DNA of 64,000 nucleotides. It comes from Haladaptatus salinisoli. GTDB lineage: Archaea > Halobacteriota > Halobacteria > Halobacteriales > Haladaptataceae. A model generated the notes under the pieces. The model was not told the DNA's origin. It made no database searches and saw only the letters and a program-made list of their open reading frames with translations. The stretch covers positions 248,001-312,000 of the forward strand of contig NZ_CP085330.1 in NCBI RefSeq assembly GCF_020614375.1, given 5' to 3'. Below are positions 43,963-52,108 of the stretch, in pieces; positions within the stretch are counted from its first letter, which is position 1, and each line of letters begins with the position of its first letter. The translations under genes and the position numbers were made by a program.

Positions 43963-45294
43963 TCAGTCGGGTCGGGCGGCGGCCGCGTCGACTACCCGGC
44001 CGAGGAAGAGCACGGTGCCCGTCGGGCGGTGCCGAACGAAAAAGAGGAACGGACGGTCGACGGTCATCTCGAACGGATTCAGCGTCGCGCCCGTCGCCGC
44101 CACCTCGACGGCCGTCGCGGCCGCCGCCTCGGTTCCTTCCTCGTCGACCGCGACGTAGCTCTCGTGGAGCACGTCGTCGATTCGCAGGTGTTCGCCCGCC
44201 CCTTCGAGGTCGACCATCCCGCCGAAGTCTGCGCCCCTCGAGAACGCGACCGGCATCCCCAGGTCCGCGAGCGTCTCCGGAAGTTCGAACGACGACTCGA
44301 CGGTGAACCTCGGGAGCGCGATGGTTCCCTTCCGACTCTCCATCTCGCTAAGCAGCGTCGACGCGCGGTCGGCGTCCAGCGACCGCTCGAACTCCTCGAA
44401 CGTTCCCTCCTCGGGGAGGACGACGACCATTCCGACCTCGCCGCCGACGTAGGGGAGTTCGATACTCTGGTGGCCGTCGACGGTCGCGTAGGGGAACGAC
44501 TCGGATTGGCGCATCATCGGAACTCGCGACCTCGTCCCGTCGAGCGCGGCGAACGACTGCCGTCTCGTCCGATCTTTCTCGAACGGCTCCGCCCACGTCG
44601 CCCGGAAGTAGACGGCGTTCGTCAGGACGAGCCGAGTTCGGGGGCCGAGTGCGTTCTTCGGGAGCAGCTCGGTTATCTTCTCCTCGGTCCGGTCGGCGAC
44701 CCACTCGTTGATGGTTTCGGTCGCTTCGTCGTGATTTGTCTCGAAATCGCAGACGCGGAGGCCGGCGTCGTAGTACGTCTCGAGGGTCGTGAGGAAGTCG
44801 TCCCGCCACGGGTAGTTCCGTTGTCCCCAGATGGCGTTCGCGCTCTTCAGTTGGAAGGGGACGTCCTTTCCGGAATCGCCCCCGTCGCTCGCGGCCAGTC
44901 GGTCCTCGGTCTCGCCGAAGACCGCGTGGAGCGAGTTGCCGTCCTGCGGAAATCGGAGCGCCTCGGCCATCTGGGTTCGCGTCTCGCCGCGCGCCCCGGC
45001 GTAGGTCATCGCCAGCGCGACCGAGACGCTGTAGGGCGAGACGAACTGGTTCTTCGCGGGTTCGTCCGCCGCGAGCGACGATAGGAGATTCAATCCGAAC
45101 TCGGCGTTGCCGCGGGCCAGTCGGTCGATATCGCTCCCTCCCGCGACGGCCGGGTTCGGATTCGGATCGCCGGCCACGGTCGTACCGCGCGCCTTCGAAT
45201 CGTCGGACGACAGCGGTCCGAGACAGCCCGGGAGGAGCGAACCGGCGAGGAGCGCGTTCGAGAGCGCGAGAACCGCGCGTCGGGTCGGGGCCAT
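43963..45294 (-). CDS. Serpin (serine protease inhibitor), Tat lipoprotein
   Basis: A 443-residue serpin. The start MAPTRRAVLAL...SLLPGC has twin arginines and a lipobox, so the inhibitor should sit on the outer cell surface. The serpin body is complete: NQFVSPYSVSVALAMTYAGA, NAIWGQRNYPW, RTRLVLTNAVYFRATWAEPF, and a C-terminus DRPFLFFVRHRPTGTVLFLG. The reactive loop (about residues 385-408) has the inhibitory hinge EEGTEAAAATA; counting from the hinge, P1 is about Thr401. A subtilase gene lies 7 kb away and could be a target, which is inference. Confidence 0.9.
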   Translation of the reverse strand: MAPTRRAVLALSNALLAGSLLPGCLGPLSSDDSKARGTTVAGDPNPNPAVAGGSDIDRLARGNAEFGLNLLSSLAADEPAKNQFVSPYSVSVALAMTYAGARGETRTQMAEALRFPQDGNSLHAVFGETEDRLAASDGGDSGKDVPFQLKSANAIWGQRNYPWRDDFLTTLETYYDAGLRVCDFETNHDEATETINEWVADRTEEKITELLPKNALGPRTRLVLTNAVYFRATWAEPFEKDRTRRQSFAALDGTRSRVPMMRQSESFPYATVDGHQSIELPYVGGEVGMVVVLPEEGTFEEFERSLDADRASTLLSEMESRKGTIALPRFTVESSFELPETLADLGMPVAFSRGADFGGMVDLEGAGEHLRIDDVLHESYVAVDEEGTEAAAATAVEVAATGATLNPFEMTVDRPFLFFVRHRPTGTVLFLGRVVDAAAARPD

Positions 45295-45439
45295 GCGTCA
45301 CCGATTGGACGTAACGCACGAAAGTTGTTGGCAAGACTCAAAGAACGGTTTGACATACGTTCCGGACGGGCGGCGCTCCCGCGCGGCGAGGACGGCGCGA
45401 GAGCGTGCCTTTTTGCCCGACGGACGCGTATCCGAGGGT

Positions 45440-45841
45440 ATGGTCGCGTCGAAACTGGCGGTCGTGCTGTTCGGCCTCTTCGAGTTGGCGTTCCCGAGGA
45501 AGGTGGTCGAGTTCGGAGAGGCGCTCGCGTTCGAGAACCCGGGCGAGAGCGAACTGCGGTCGTGGATAATTCCCGTCGCCCGCGCCGAGGGGGTCGCGTT
45601 CCTCGCGCTGATGCTGCGCGGCGAGCGGTCGTACTCCGAAGCCGCGCCTCTGCTCGGGCTTATCGGGATACCCGCGCTACTCGAACCGAGGCGGTTCGTC
45701 GCCGCCGCGATGCGAGTATCCTACCGCGACGCCGGACGAATACGACTGAAATCGTGGGTCGTTCCGTTCACGCGTCTCCTCGGACTCGTCTACCTGCTCG
45801 TCGCGCTGCGCGAGTTCGCCGAGCGCCGCTCCGCCCGCTGA
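45440..45841 (+). CDS. Small membrane protein
   Basis: A 133-residue protein with four hydrophobic stretches (VASKLAVVLFGLFELAFPRK, WIIPVARAEGVAFLALML, APLLGLIGIPALLEP, WVVPFTRLLGLVYLLVALRE). The two halves look alike (WxxPxxRxxGxxxLxxxxR in both), suggesting an internal duplication. ATG 45440 is chosen; the frame is open upstream only because it is antisense to the serpin. Confidence 0.65.
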   Translation: MVASKLAVVLFGLFELAFPRKVVEFGEALAFENPGESELRSWIIPVARAEGVAFLALMLRGERSYSEAAPLLGLIGIPALLEPRRFVAAAMRVSYRDAGRIRLKSWVVPFTRLLGLVYLLVALREFAERRSAR

Positions 45842-45864
45842 ACCCCTCTCCCGTTCGCTCCCTA

Positions 45865-46170
45865 CTATCGCGCTTCGTCGCTCCTCGCCGCTCCTCGCCG
45901 CATCTCGTCGTTCAAATCCGATTTGAGGTGGTCGAGTCGATCTTCGAGGTCGTCGATTCGCTTCTGCTGTTCCACGAGCACCGAGACGAACGCCGTCACC
46001 TCGACGGGTTGGTGAATCTGAAGCCGACCCGCGTCGGCGTGCGCCCGCGCGTACTCGAAGAGTCGGTCTAACGCGTCCCGGTCGGTGCCCGGAAGCGCGC
46101 GTCGGTACGCCTCCCACCGCGTCTCCATCGCGTCCAACGCGTCCTGATACGTCGAATCGGTACGGTTCAT
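45865..46170 (-). CDS. Small haloarchaeal coiled-coil protein
   Basis: A 101-residue homologue of the protein at 28346-28594: ETRWEAYRRALPGTDRDALD, RLFEYARAHADAGRLQIHQP and a heptad helix EQQKRIDDLEDRLDHLKSDL. The start MNRTDSTYQ at 46170 is where similarity begins. Function unknown. Confidence 0.7.
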   Translation of the reverse strand: MNRTDSTYQDALDAMETRWEAYRRALPGTDRDALDRLFEYARAHADAGRLQIHQPVEVTAFVSVLVEQQKRIDDLEDRLDHLKSDLNDEMRRGAARSDEAR

Positions 46171-46395
46171 CACGACCGACCGTACCGCCGGAGCGCACAA
46201 AGGTGCGACCGGGTCGCTTCCGGCGCTTCCGAAAGGAGCGTCGCCGAGCGGTCGGTGCGGCCCATCGTCGGCGAAGAGCGCCGCCGGTGTCGGGTCGGGC
46301 CGGTGTCGGTCGCGTCTTCGCGGTCGCTCCGCCGCTTTCCGATTCGGTTCCGAAATCCTCGGGAGCGCGACCGACCCTCCCGACGCCGCGATTTG

Positions 46396-46426
46396 TATAC
46401 ACAAACCGTTTGCAACGTACACAAAA
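46396..46426 (+). promoter_or_regulatory. TACACA repeats before the ectoine hydrolase gene
   Basis: TATACACAAA (46396-46405) and CGTACACAAA (46416-46425) are near direct repeats just upstream of a CTTAAA box (about 46429-46434) that is the likely TATA element of the doeA-like gene. They resemble the left arm (CATACACA) of the palindromes at 59207 and 61452 but are not themselves a perfect palindrome. Confidence 0.4.
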
Positions 46427-46467
46427 AACTTAAACTACGTCCGGACGACCATGGGAGTGACGTTGTC

Positions 46468-47646
46468 ATGCAACAAGCCGTCTTCGACCGGAACGAGTAC
46501 GAGCGGCGGATAGCGCGGACGAAAGAACGGATGCGGGAGGCCGAACTGGACGCCCTCGTCGTCTCCGACCCGGCGAACATGAACTACCTCACCGGCTACG
46601 ACGGGTGGTCGTTCTACGTCCACCAAGCCGTCATCGTGACCCACGACCGCGACGAACCTGTCTGGGTCGGGCGGGATATGGACGCCAACGGAGCGCGAGC
46701 GACGACGTGGCTCGCCGAGGAGAACATCCGGCCGTACAGCGACGACCACGTGCAGTCGCCCCGGGACCTCCATCCGATGGATTTCTTCGCCGCGGTGCTG
46801 AAGGACCTCGACGCCGACGACGCCCGCGTCGGCGTGGAGATGGACGCCTACTACTTCACCGCGAAGTCGTACACCAGACTCCAAAAGAACCTCCCCGACG
46901 CCGAGTTCGACGACGCCACGCTCCTCGTCAACTGGGTTCGGGTCGTCAAGTCGGAACCGGAGTTGGAGTACATGCGCCAAGCCGCGCGCGTCTCCGAGAA
47001 CGCGATGCGGGCCGGACTCGACGCGGTCGCGGAGGGCGTCCCGGAGTACGAGGTGGCGGCGGAGATATACGACGGACTCATCCGGGGAACCGACGAGTTC
47101 GGCGGCGACTACCCCTCCATCGTCCCGCTGATGCCGTCCGGCGACCACACCGGAACGCCGCACCTCACGTGGACCGACCGACCGTTCGAGCGGGGCGACC
47201 CGGTCATCATCGAACTCTCCGGCTGTCGGAACCGGTATCACTCCCCGCTGGCGCGGACGACGTTCGTCGGCGACCCGCCCGAGGAGATGAAACGCAGGGC
47301 GGAAATCGTCGTCGAGGGACTCGAAGCGGCGCTCGACCACGTCGAACCCGGCGTCACCGCCGAATCGGTCGAGCGAGCGTGGCGCGACGTCATCCAGAAG
47401 TACGACATCGAGAAGGAAGACCGGATCGGCTACTCGATGGGTCTCGGCTACCCGCCGGACTGGGGCGAACACACCGCGAGCATCCGTCCCGGCGACGAGA
47501 CGATACTCGAGGAGAACATGACGTTCCACACGATTCCCGGCCTCTGGTTCGACGACTTCGGCGTCGAACTCAGCGAGACGTTCCGCGTCACGTCGAACGG
47601 GGCCGAGGTGCTGGCCGACTTCCCGCGGGAGCTCTTCACCGCGTGA
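46468..47646 (+). CDS. doeA: Ectoine hydrolase (DoeA/EutD), M24 family
   Basis: A 392-residue pita-bread-fold protein that closely matches bacterial ectoine hydrolases, which open the ectoine ring to N-acetyl-diaminobutyrate: DPANMNYLTGYDGWSFYVHQ (about residues 32-51), DMDANGARATTWLAEENI, HPMDFF, VEMDAYYFTA, GGDYPSIVPLMPSGDHTGTPHLTWTD and GLGYPPDWGEHTASI. The M24 metal-binding Asp positions are replaced by ELSGCRNRYHSPLARTTF, as in characterised DoeA/EutD. ATG 46468 follows a GGAG site. Other parts of the pathway lie within 15 kb. Confidence 0.88.
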   Translation: MQQAVFDRNEYERRIARTKERMREAELDALVVSDPANMNYLTGYDGWSFYVHQAVIVTHDRDEPVWVGRDMDANGARATTWLAEENIRPYSDDHVQSPRDLHPMDFFAAVLKDLDADDARVGVEMDAYYFTAKSYTRLQKNLPDAEFDDATLLVNWVRVVKSEPELEYMRQAARVSENAMRAGLDAVAEGVPEYEVAAEIYDGLIRGTDEFGGDYPSIVPLMPSGDHTGTPHLTWTDRPFERGDPVIIELSGCRNRYHSPLARTTFVGDPPEEMKRRAEIVVEGLEAALDHVEPGVTAESVERAWRDVIQKYDIEKEDRIGYSMGLGYPPDWGEHTASIRPGDETILEENMTFHTIPGLWFDDFGVELSETFRVTSNGAEVLADFPRELFTA

Positions 47647-47843
47647 CGGCGGCGGTTCGGAACCAAGGCCCGCACGAACGTGGAATTCGCGGGCGGCCAT
47701 CGCCGCCCGGCCCCGCGGTGCGTCGACGCGCTCAATGCCCGAAACGAACGATACCCTCGATAGGGGGGCGTTGAAATCCGCTAACTCGGTGAAACGATTG
47801 CGCCGTTTTATTCGTACCCTCGTCCATCCGAGAGCGCCGAACC

Positions 47844-48320
47844 ATGACGAACGAAACCGACGACCGCGAGGGGAGAAATTCGACGGAGGCGTCCCGCCGA
47901 ACGCCGCCGCGGCCGGATGCACTGAGAAAGGCGATACCGGCCACGGGAGCGCTCGCGCTCGGACTGGGGAGCGCCGGAAGCGCGTCGGCACAACCACAGA
48001 ACGTGTTGGTGTACACCTACGACTACCACCCGAACGTGCAGTTCCGCGTCACCGACTCGATAGAGCAGTCCACCACCGTTCGACTCCTGCGTCGCCCCGG
48101 GGGCACCGACGTTCCCGAAATCAGCCAACCGGACGACTACAACGGGTACGTGATTCGCTATCTACTCCGCGGGCGAGGTCGGAGGGGTAATATCACCGCG
48201 TTCGTCTTCGGCCGCGACCTGGTACTGAGTCCGGGCGACCGCCGCCGGTTCTCCGAGGACGCGGCCGTCTTCAGCAGTACGCTCAACCTACTCGGAACAA
48301 CCATCCGCGGACGCGACTGA
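47844..48320 (+). CDS. Exported protein of unknown function
   Basis: A 158-residue protein with a polar start, a hydrophobic region (AIPATGALALGLGSAGSASA, about residues 35-54) ending in an AxA-type cleavage site, and a beta-rich mature part (NVLVYTYDYHPNVQFRVTDS, GYVIRYLLRGRGRRGNITAF). No recognised domain. It lies between the ectoine hydrolase gene and the hydroxyacid dehydrogenase gene but has no evident link to either. Confidence 0.6.
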   Translation: MTNETDDREGRNSTEASRRTPPRPDALRKAIPATGALALGLGSAGSASAQPQNVLVYTYDYHPNVQFRVTDSIEQSTTVRLLRRPGGTDVPEISQPDDYNGYVIRYLLRGRGRRGNITAFVFGRDLVLSPGDRRRFSEDAAVFSSTLNLLGTTIRGRD

Positions 48321-48369
48321 GCGAGACGGAACGAACGAGATGATTTCGTCCTCCGCGATACAATCGCAA

Positions 48370-49341
48370 TCAGCGGGGGTCCGGCGCGAGCACCAGATTT
48401 TCCAGCGGTTCGTCCCCGTCGAGTCGTTCGACGTTTCGCGCGACGATGTCGGCGAGTCGCTCCCAGTGGCGCGGCGTGTGTCCACCGGTGTGCGGCGTGA
48501 TGAGGCAGTTTTCGAGGTTCCAGAGCGGATGGTCCTCCGGAAGCGGTTCGGGGTCGGTCACGTCGAGCGCGGCCCCGCGGATCTTGTTCGACCGCAGCGC
48601 GGAGACGAGCGCGTCGGTGTCCACGATGGGGCCGCGCGCGGTGTTGACGAGGACGGCGTCCGTCGGCATCGTCGCGAACTCCGACTCACCGACGAGTCCG
48701 CGCGTCGTCTCGGTGAGCGGGCAGGCGACGACGACGTACCGACTCCGCGAGAGGGCGTCGTGGACGGCGTCTTCCTCGAAACCGACCACTTCGTCGGTCG
48801 GGCCACCCTTCTCCGGCGAATAGCGAACGCCGATGGTCTCCACCTCGAACCCGCCGAGGCGCTGCACCACGGCCTCGCCGATGGAGCCGAGGCCGACGAC
48901 GGTGACGGTGCTGTCGGTGAGTTCGCCCGACTGGAAGTGCCGCCACTCGCGATTTCGCTTGCGCCGCCAGCCTTCGTGGAGGCGGCGCGCGAAGACGAGC
49001 ATGTTGCCGACCGCCTGCTCGGCGATGCCCGGCGCGTGGATGCCCCCTGCGTTCGTCACGGCGACACCGCGCTCCGCGAGGGCGTCCATCGGAACGTGGT
49101 CGGTTCCGGCGAACGTGCACGCGAAGAGTTCGAGGCGCTCGGCGCGGGCGAGCAGGTCCTCGCCGACGGTGATGCCGGTGACGATTCGCGCGTCCGCGAC
49201 GAGTTCGCGCTCCCGCATCGGCGTCCGGGCGAGCGCGACCGTCCGGTCGGGGAGGCGTTCTTGTAACTCCTCGGCGTACGATTCCATCGAGAGTCCTTCC
49301 GTCCCCTCGCGGAGAACGACGATATCGGGGTTCTCGCTCAT
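48370..49341 (-). CDS. D-2-hydroxyacid dehydrogenase
   Basis: A 323-residue NAD(P)-dependent enzyme. The nucleotide-binding motif is VTVVGLGSIGEAV (about residues 145-157); NTARGPIVDTDALVSAL holds the catalytic Arg, DPEPLPEDHPLW the Glu region and TPHTGGHTPRHW the catalytic-His segment. It reduces a 2-keto acid or oxidises a D-2-hydroxy acid. It is divergent from the M20-lyase pair across a short shared promoter region, so a role in the same catabolic module is likely but unproven. Confidence 0.88.
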   Translation of the reverse strand: MSENPDIVVLREGTEGLSMESYAEELQERLPDRTVALARTPMRERELVADARIVTGITVGEDLLARAERLELFACTFAGTDHVPMDALAERGVAVTNAGGIHAPGIAEQAVGNMLVFARRLHEGWRRKRNREWRHFQSGELTDSTVTVVGLGSIGEAVVQRLGGFEVETIGVRYSPEKGGPTDEVVGFEEDAVHDALSRSRYVVVACPLTETTRGLVGESEFATMPTDAVLVNTARGPIVDTDALVSALRSNKIRGAALDVTDPEPLPEDHPLWNLENCLITPHTGGHTPRHWERLADIVARNVERLDGDEPLENLVLAPDPR

Positions 49342-49407
49342 TCTATCTCCACCGCGCCTTCCGACGCGAACTGACGGTCGAACGATTGCGACGCTTCACC
49401 TTAGTCC

Positions 49408-49416
49408 TTTTGTGTA
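49408..49416 (+). promoter_or_regulatory. TTTTGTGTA half-site in the M20 gene promoter
   Basis: TTTTGTGTA matches the right half of the palindrome found at the aminotransferase start (TTTGTGTATG). It lies about 20 bases before a TTTATCATTAAG promoter box (about 49437-49448) serving the gene at 49474. Confidence 0.35.
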
Positions 49417-49473
49417 GCCGATGTCAACAGTAAGCGTTTATCATTAAGTGGTTGGAGCGTGTTAGGGTCACGC

Positions 49474-50751
49474 ATGACCGAGTCGATACGAGAGCGACTC
49501 GCCGAGGTGCGCCGCGAGTTCCACCGCTACCCGGAACCCGCGTGGTGCGAGTTCTACACGACGCACCGCCTCGTCGAGGAGCTACGAGCCATCGGCGTCG
49601 ACGAACTCGCGATCGGAACCGAGATTTACGACGGCGCGGACCGCATGGCGGTCCCCGAGGACGACGACGTCGACCGGTGGTACGAACGAGCGAGCGAACG
49701 CGGCGCCGACCCCGACGTGCTCGATCGGATGGCCGGCGGAAACACGGGCGTCGTCGCCGTCCTCGAAGGGAACGAACCGGCGGTCGGCCTCCGCGTCGAT
49801 ATCGACGCGCTGTTCATCGAGGAGTCGACGGCGGACGACCACGCACCGACGGCGGAGGGGTTCCGGTCCGAGGGCGACGGGACGATGCACGCCTGCGGCC
49901 ACGACGCGCACATGACGTGGGGTCTCGCCGCCGTCGAAGCCGTGAAGGAGAGCGACTTCGACGGGAAACTCGTCGTCTTCTTCCAACCCGCGGAGGAGGT
50001 ATCGGGCGGCGGCTACCCGATGGCCGAGAGTCGGTTCGCCGACGGCCTCGACTACTTCTTCGCCGTCCACGTCGGTCTCGACCATCCCACCGGCGAGGTC
50101 GTCGCCGGAATCGAACGACCGCTCGCCATGTGTCACGTCGAGGCGACGTTCGAGGGAACGTCCGCCCACGCGGGGAAAGCGCCCGAGGAGGGGAACAACG
50201 CGATGCAGGCGCTCGGCACCGCCATCCAGAACGCCTACGGCATCCCCCGCCACTCCGACGGGATGACCCGCGTGAACCTCGGGAAGGCGGAGGCGGGGAC
50301 GGCGAGCAACGTCATCGCCGAGCGCGCCCGCGTCTCGGCCGAGGCGCGCGGCGAGACGACCGAACTGATGGAGTACGCGAAATCGCGGCTAATCGGAACG
50401 CTCGAAACCGCCGCCGAGATGCACGGTTGCGACGCGGACGTCGACGTCGTGAGCGAGTCCCCGCGCGCCGACAGCGACCCCGAACTCCTCGACGTCGTTG
50501 CGGACGCGGCACGCGGCGTCGACGGCGTCGATTCGGTCGTTCCGACCGCGGATTTCGGCGCGAGCGAGGACGCGACGTTCCTGATGGAGCGCGTGCAGGA
50601 GGACGGCGGTCTCGCCACGTACCTCATCGTCGGCACCGACCACCCGACGAGCCACCACACCCCGACGTTCGACGTGGACGAGCGGAGCCTCGACATCGGC
50701 GTCGAGGTGCTGACGAGGTCGATACTCTCCGTCGCGGAGGACGGCGTATGA
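49474..50751 (+). CDS. M20 family amidohydrolase, candidate deacetylase of the ectoine module
   Basis: A 425-residue zinc-dependent amidohydrolase (AbgB/HipO type). The metal and catalytic motifs are VGLRVDIDALFIEES (about 104-118), MHACGHDAHMTWG (about 135-147), FQPAEEVSGGG (about 171-181) and HVGLDHPTGE. It should remove an acyl group from an N-acylated amino acid. Overlaps the next gene by four bases (ATGA). Since ectoine hydrolase releases N-acetyl-diaminobutyrate and no AstE-type DoeB is in the window, it may be the deacetylase here; that is inference. Confidence 0.85.
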   Translation: MTESIRERLAEVRREFHRYPEPAWCEFYTTHRLVEELRAIGVDELAIGTEIYDGADRMAVPEDDDVDRWYERASERGADPDVLDRMAGGNTGVVAVLEGNEPAVGLRVDIDALFIEESTADDHAPTAEGFRSEGDGTMHACGHDAHMTWGLAAVEAVKESDFDGKLVVFFQPAEEVSGGGYPMAESRFADGLDYFFAVHVGLDHPTGEVVAGIERPLAMCHVEATFEGTSAHAGKAPEEGNNAMQALGTAIQNAYGIPRHSDGMTRVNLGKAEAGTASNVIAERARVSAEARGETTELMEYAKSRLIGTLETAAEMHGCDADVDVVSESPRADSDPELLDVVADAARGVDGVDSVVPTADFGASEDATFLMERVQEDGGLATYLIVGTDHPTSHHTPTFDVDERSLDIGVEVLTRSILSVAEDGV

Positions 50752-52037
50752 GCCCGGACCGGACGAGAGACGGGGTGCCGACCGCCGACGAGGTCGTCAC
50801 CCTCGCGGACGTGGAGGCCGCCCGAGACCGACTCGACGACGTCGTTCACCGGACGCCGCTCGACCGCTCGACGACGTTCGCGGAGCGGAGCGGCGCGGCC
50901 TCGGTCGGTCTCAAACTGGAGAACGTGCAGCGCACCGGGTCGTTCAAGATTCGCGGCGCGTACAACGCGATGGCCCAGCTTTCGCCGGAGGAGCGCGAGC
51001 GGGGGGTCGTCGCGTCGAGCGCGGGCAACCACGCGCAGGGGGTCGCGCTCGCGGGGCGGTTGCTCGACATCGACGCGACCATCGTCGTCCCCGAGGTGAC
51101 TCCGGCGGCCAAAATCGAGGCGACGCGGGGCTACGGCGCGGAGGTCGTGGTCGAGGGCGACATCTACGAGCGCTCCTACGAGCACGGGCGCGACCTCGCC
51201 GACGAGGAGGGTCTGTCGTTCGTCCATCCCTTCAACGACGAGGCGATCATCGCCGGGCAGGGAACCGTCGGCCTCGAACTGCTGGAGCAGTACCCCGAAC
51301 TCGACACCGTCCTCGTCGCCATCGGCGGCGGCGGGCTGATCTCGGGCATCGCGACCGTGCTCGCGAACCGCGACCCGGACGTCCGCGTCGTCGGCGTCCA
51401 ACCGGAGGGGGCGTTCCACGCCAAGCCGTCGCTCGAACGCGACGCGATACACGAACTCCCCGACGTGGACACCGTCGCGGAGGGCATCGCCGACACGCGC
51501 CTGCTGGAGAAGACATTCGCGGTCGTCCGCGAGCGCGTCGACGACGTCGTCAGCGTCAGCGATAGGGAGTTGAGCGTCGCAGTCGCGCTCCTCGCGGAGC
51601 GAGCCAAGACCGTGGCCGAGAGCGCCGGCGCGGCGCCGCTCGCCGCGCTCCTCTCCGGCGCGGTCGACGCGGACGGCGAGCACGTCGGCGTCGTGGTCTC
51701 CGGCGGCAACGCGAACCTCTCCGAACACGGCGAACTCGTGCGCGCCGGCCTCGCGGAACTCGGTCGGCGCGCGGACGCCCGCCTCTCGGTCGCCGACTGG
51801 CCGACCGCGCTCGGCGCGCTCTCGGAGACCGTCGAGGAGCGCGGCGCGGAACTCGACGCGCTGGAGCGCGCCCGCCGAACCGCCGAGGACGACCCGAACC
51901 GGACGCCCGTGACCGTCGGCGTGACCGGAAGCGGGCCGGCGCACGTCGGCGAGGTGCTGGACGCCCTGGACGCCCTGGACGGCGTCGCGGTGGTCGCTGA
52001 CAACTTCGACCGACACCGCGCCGGGCGATCGGACTAA
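50748..52037 (+). CDS. Threonine ammonia-lyase / EutB-like PLP enzyme
   Basis: A 429-residue fold-type II PLP enzyme: PLP lysine in GSFKIRGAYNA (about residue 66), ASSAGNHAQGVA (about 86-97), IGGGGLISG (about 203-211) and SGGNAN late in the catalytic domain; a C-terminal ACT-like regulatory domain (TPVTVGVTGSGPAHVGEVLD) ends the protein. It deaminates threonine or serine by dehydration. In bacteria a close relative, EutB, acts in hydroxyectoine breakdown. The ATGA overlap with the M20 gene makes them one translational unit, which favours the catabolic reading over isoleucine synthesis. Confidence 0.85.
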   Translation: MSPDRTRDGVPTADEVVTLADVEAARDRLDDVVHRTPLDRSTTFAERSGAASVGLKLENVQRTGSFKIRGAYNAMAQLSPEERERGVVASSAGNHAQGVALAGRLLDIDATIVVPEVTPAAKIEATRGYGAEVVVEGDIYERSYEHGRDLADEEGLSFVHPFNDEAIIAGQGTVGLELLEQYPELDTVLVAIGGGGLISGIATVLANRDPDVRVVGVQPEGAFHAKPSLERDAIHELPDVDTVAEGIADTRLLEKTFAVVRERVDDVVSVSDRELSVAVALLAERAKTVAESAGAAPLAALLSGAVDADGEHVGVVVSGGNANLSEHGELVRAGLAELGRRADARLSVADWPTALGALSETVEERGAELDALERARRTAEDDPNRTPVTVGVTGSGPAHVGEVLDALDALDGVAVVADNFDRHRAGRSD

Positions 52038-52108
52038 TCGAGCGCGGGAAGGACGATATCAACCGCGCCGTCGGGTCGGATGCGAAGGTCCGGGAGAGAC
52101 GTCGGGGT

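Noticed and set aside
46435..47997. A 520-codon minus-strand open frame
   Set aside because: Antisense shadow of the ectoine hydrolase; composition typical of a reverse-frame reading.
50235..52016. A 593-codon minus-strand open frame
   Set aside because: Antisense to the M20 and lyase genes, both of which have full catalytic motifs.
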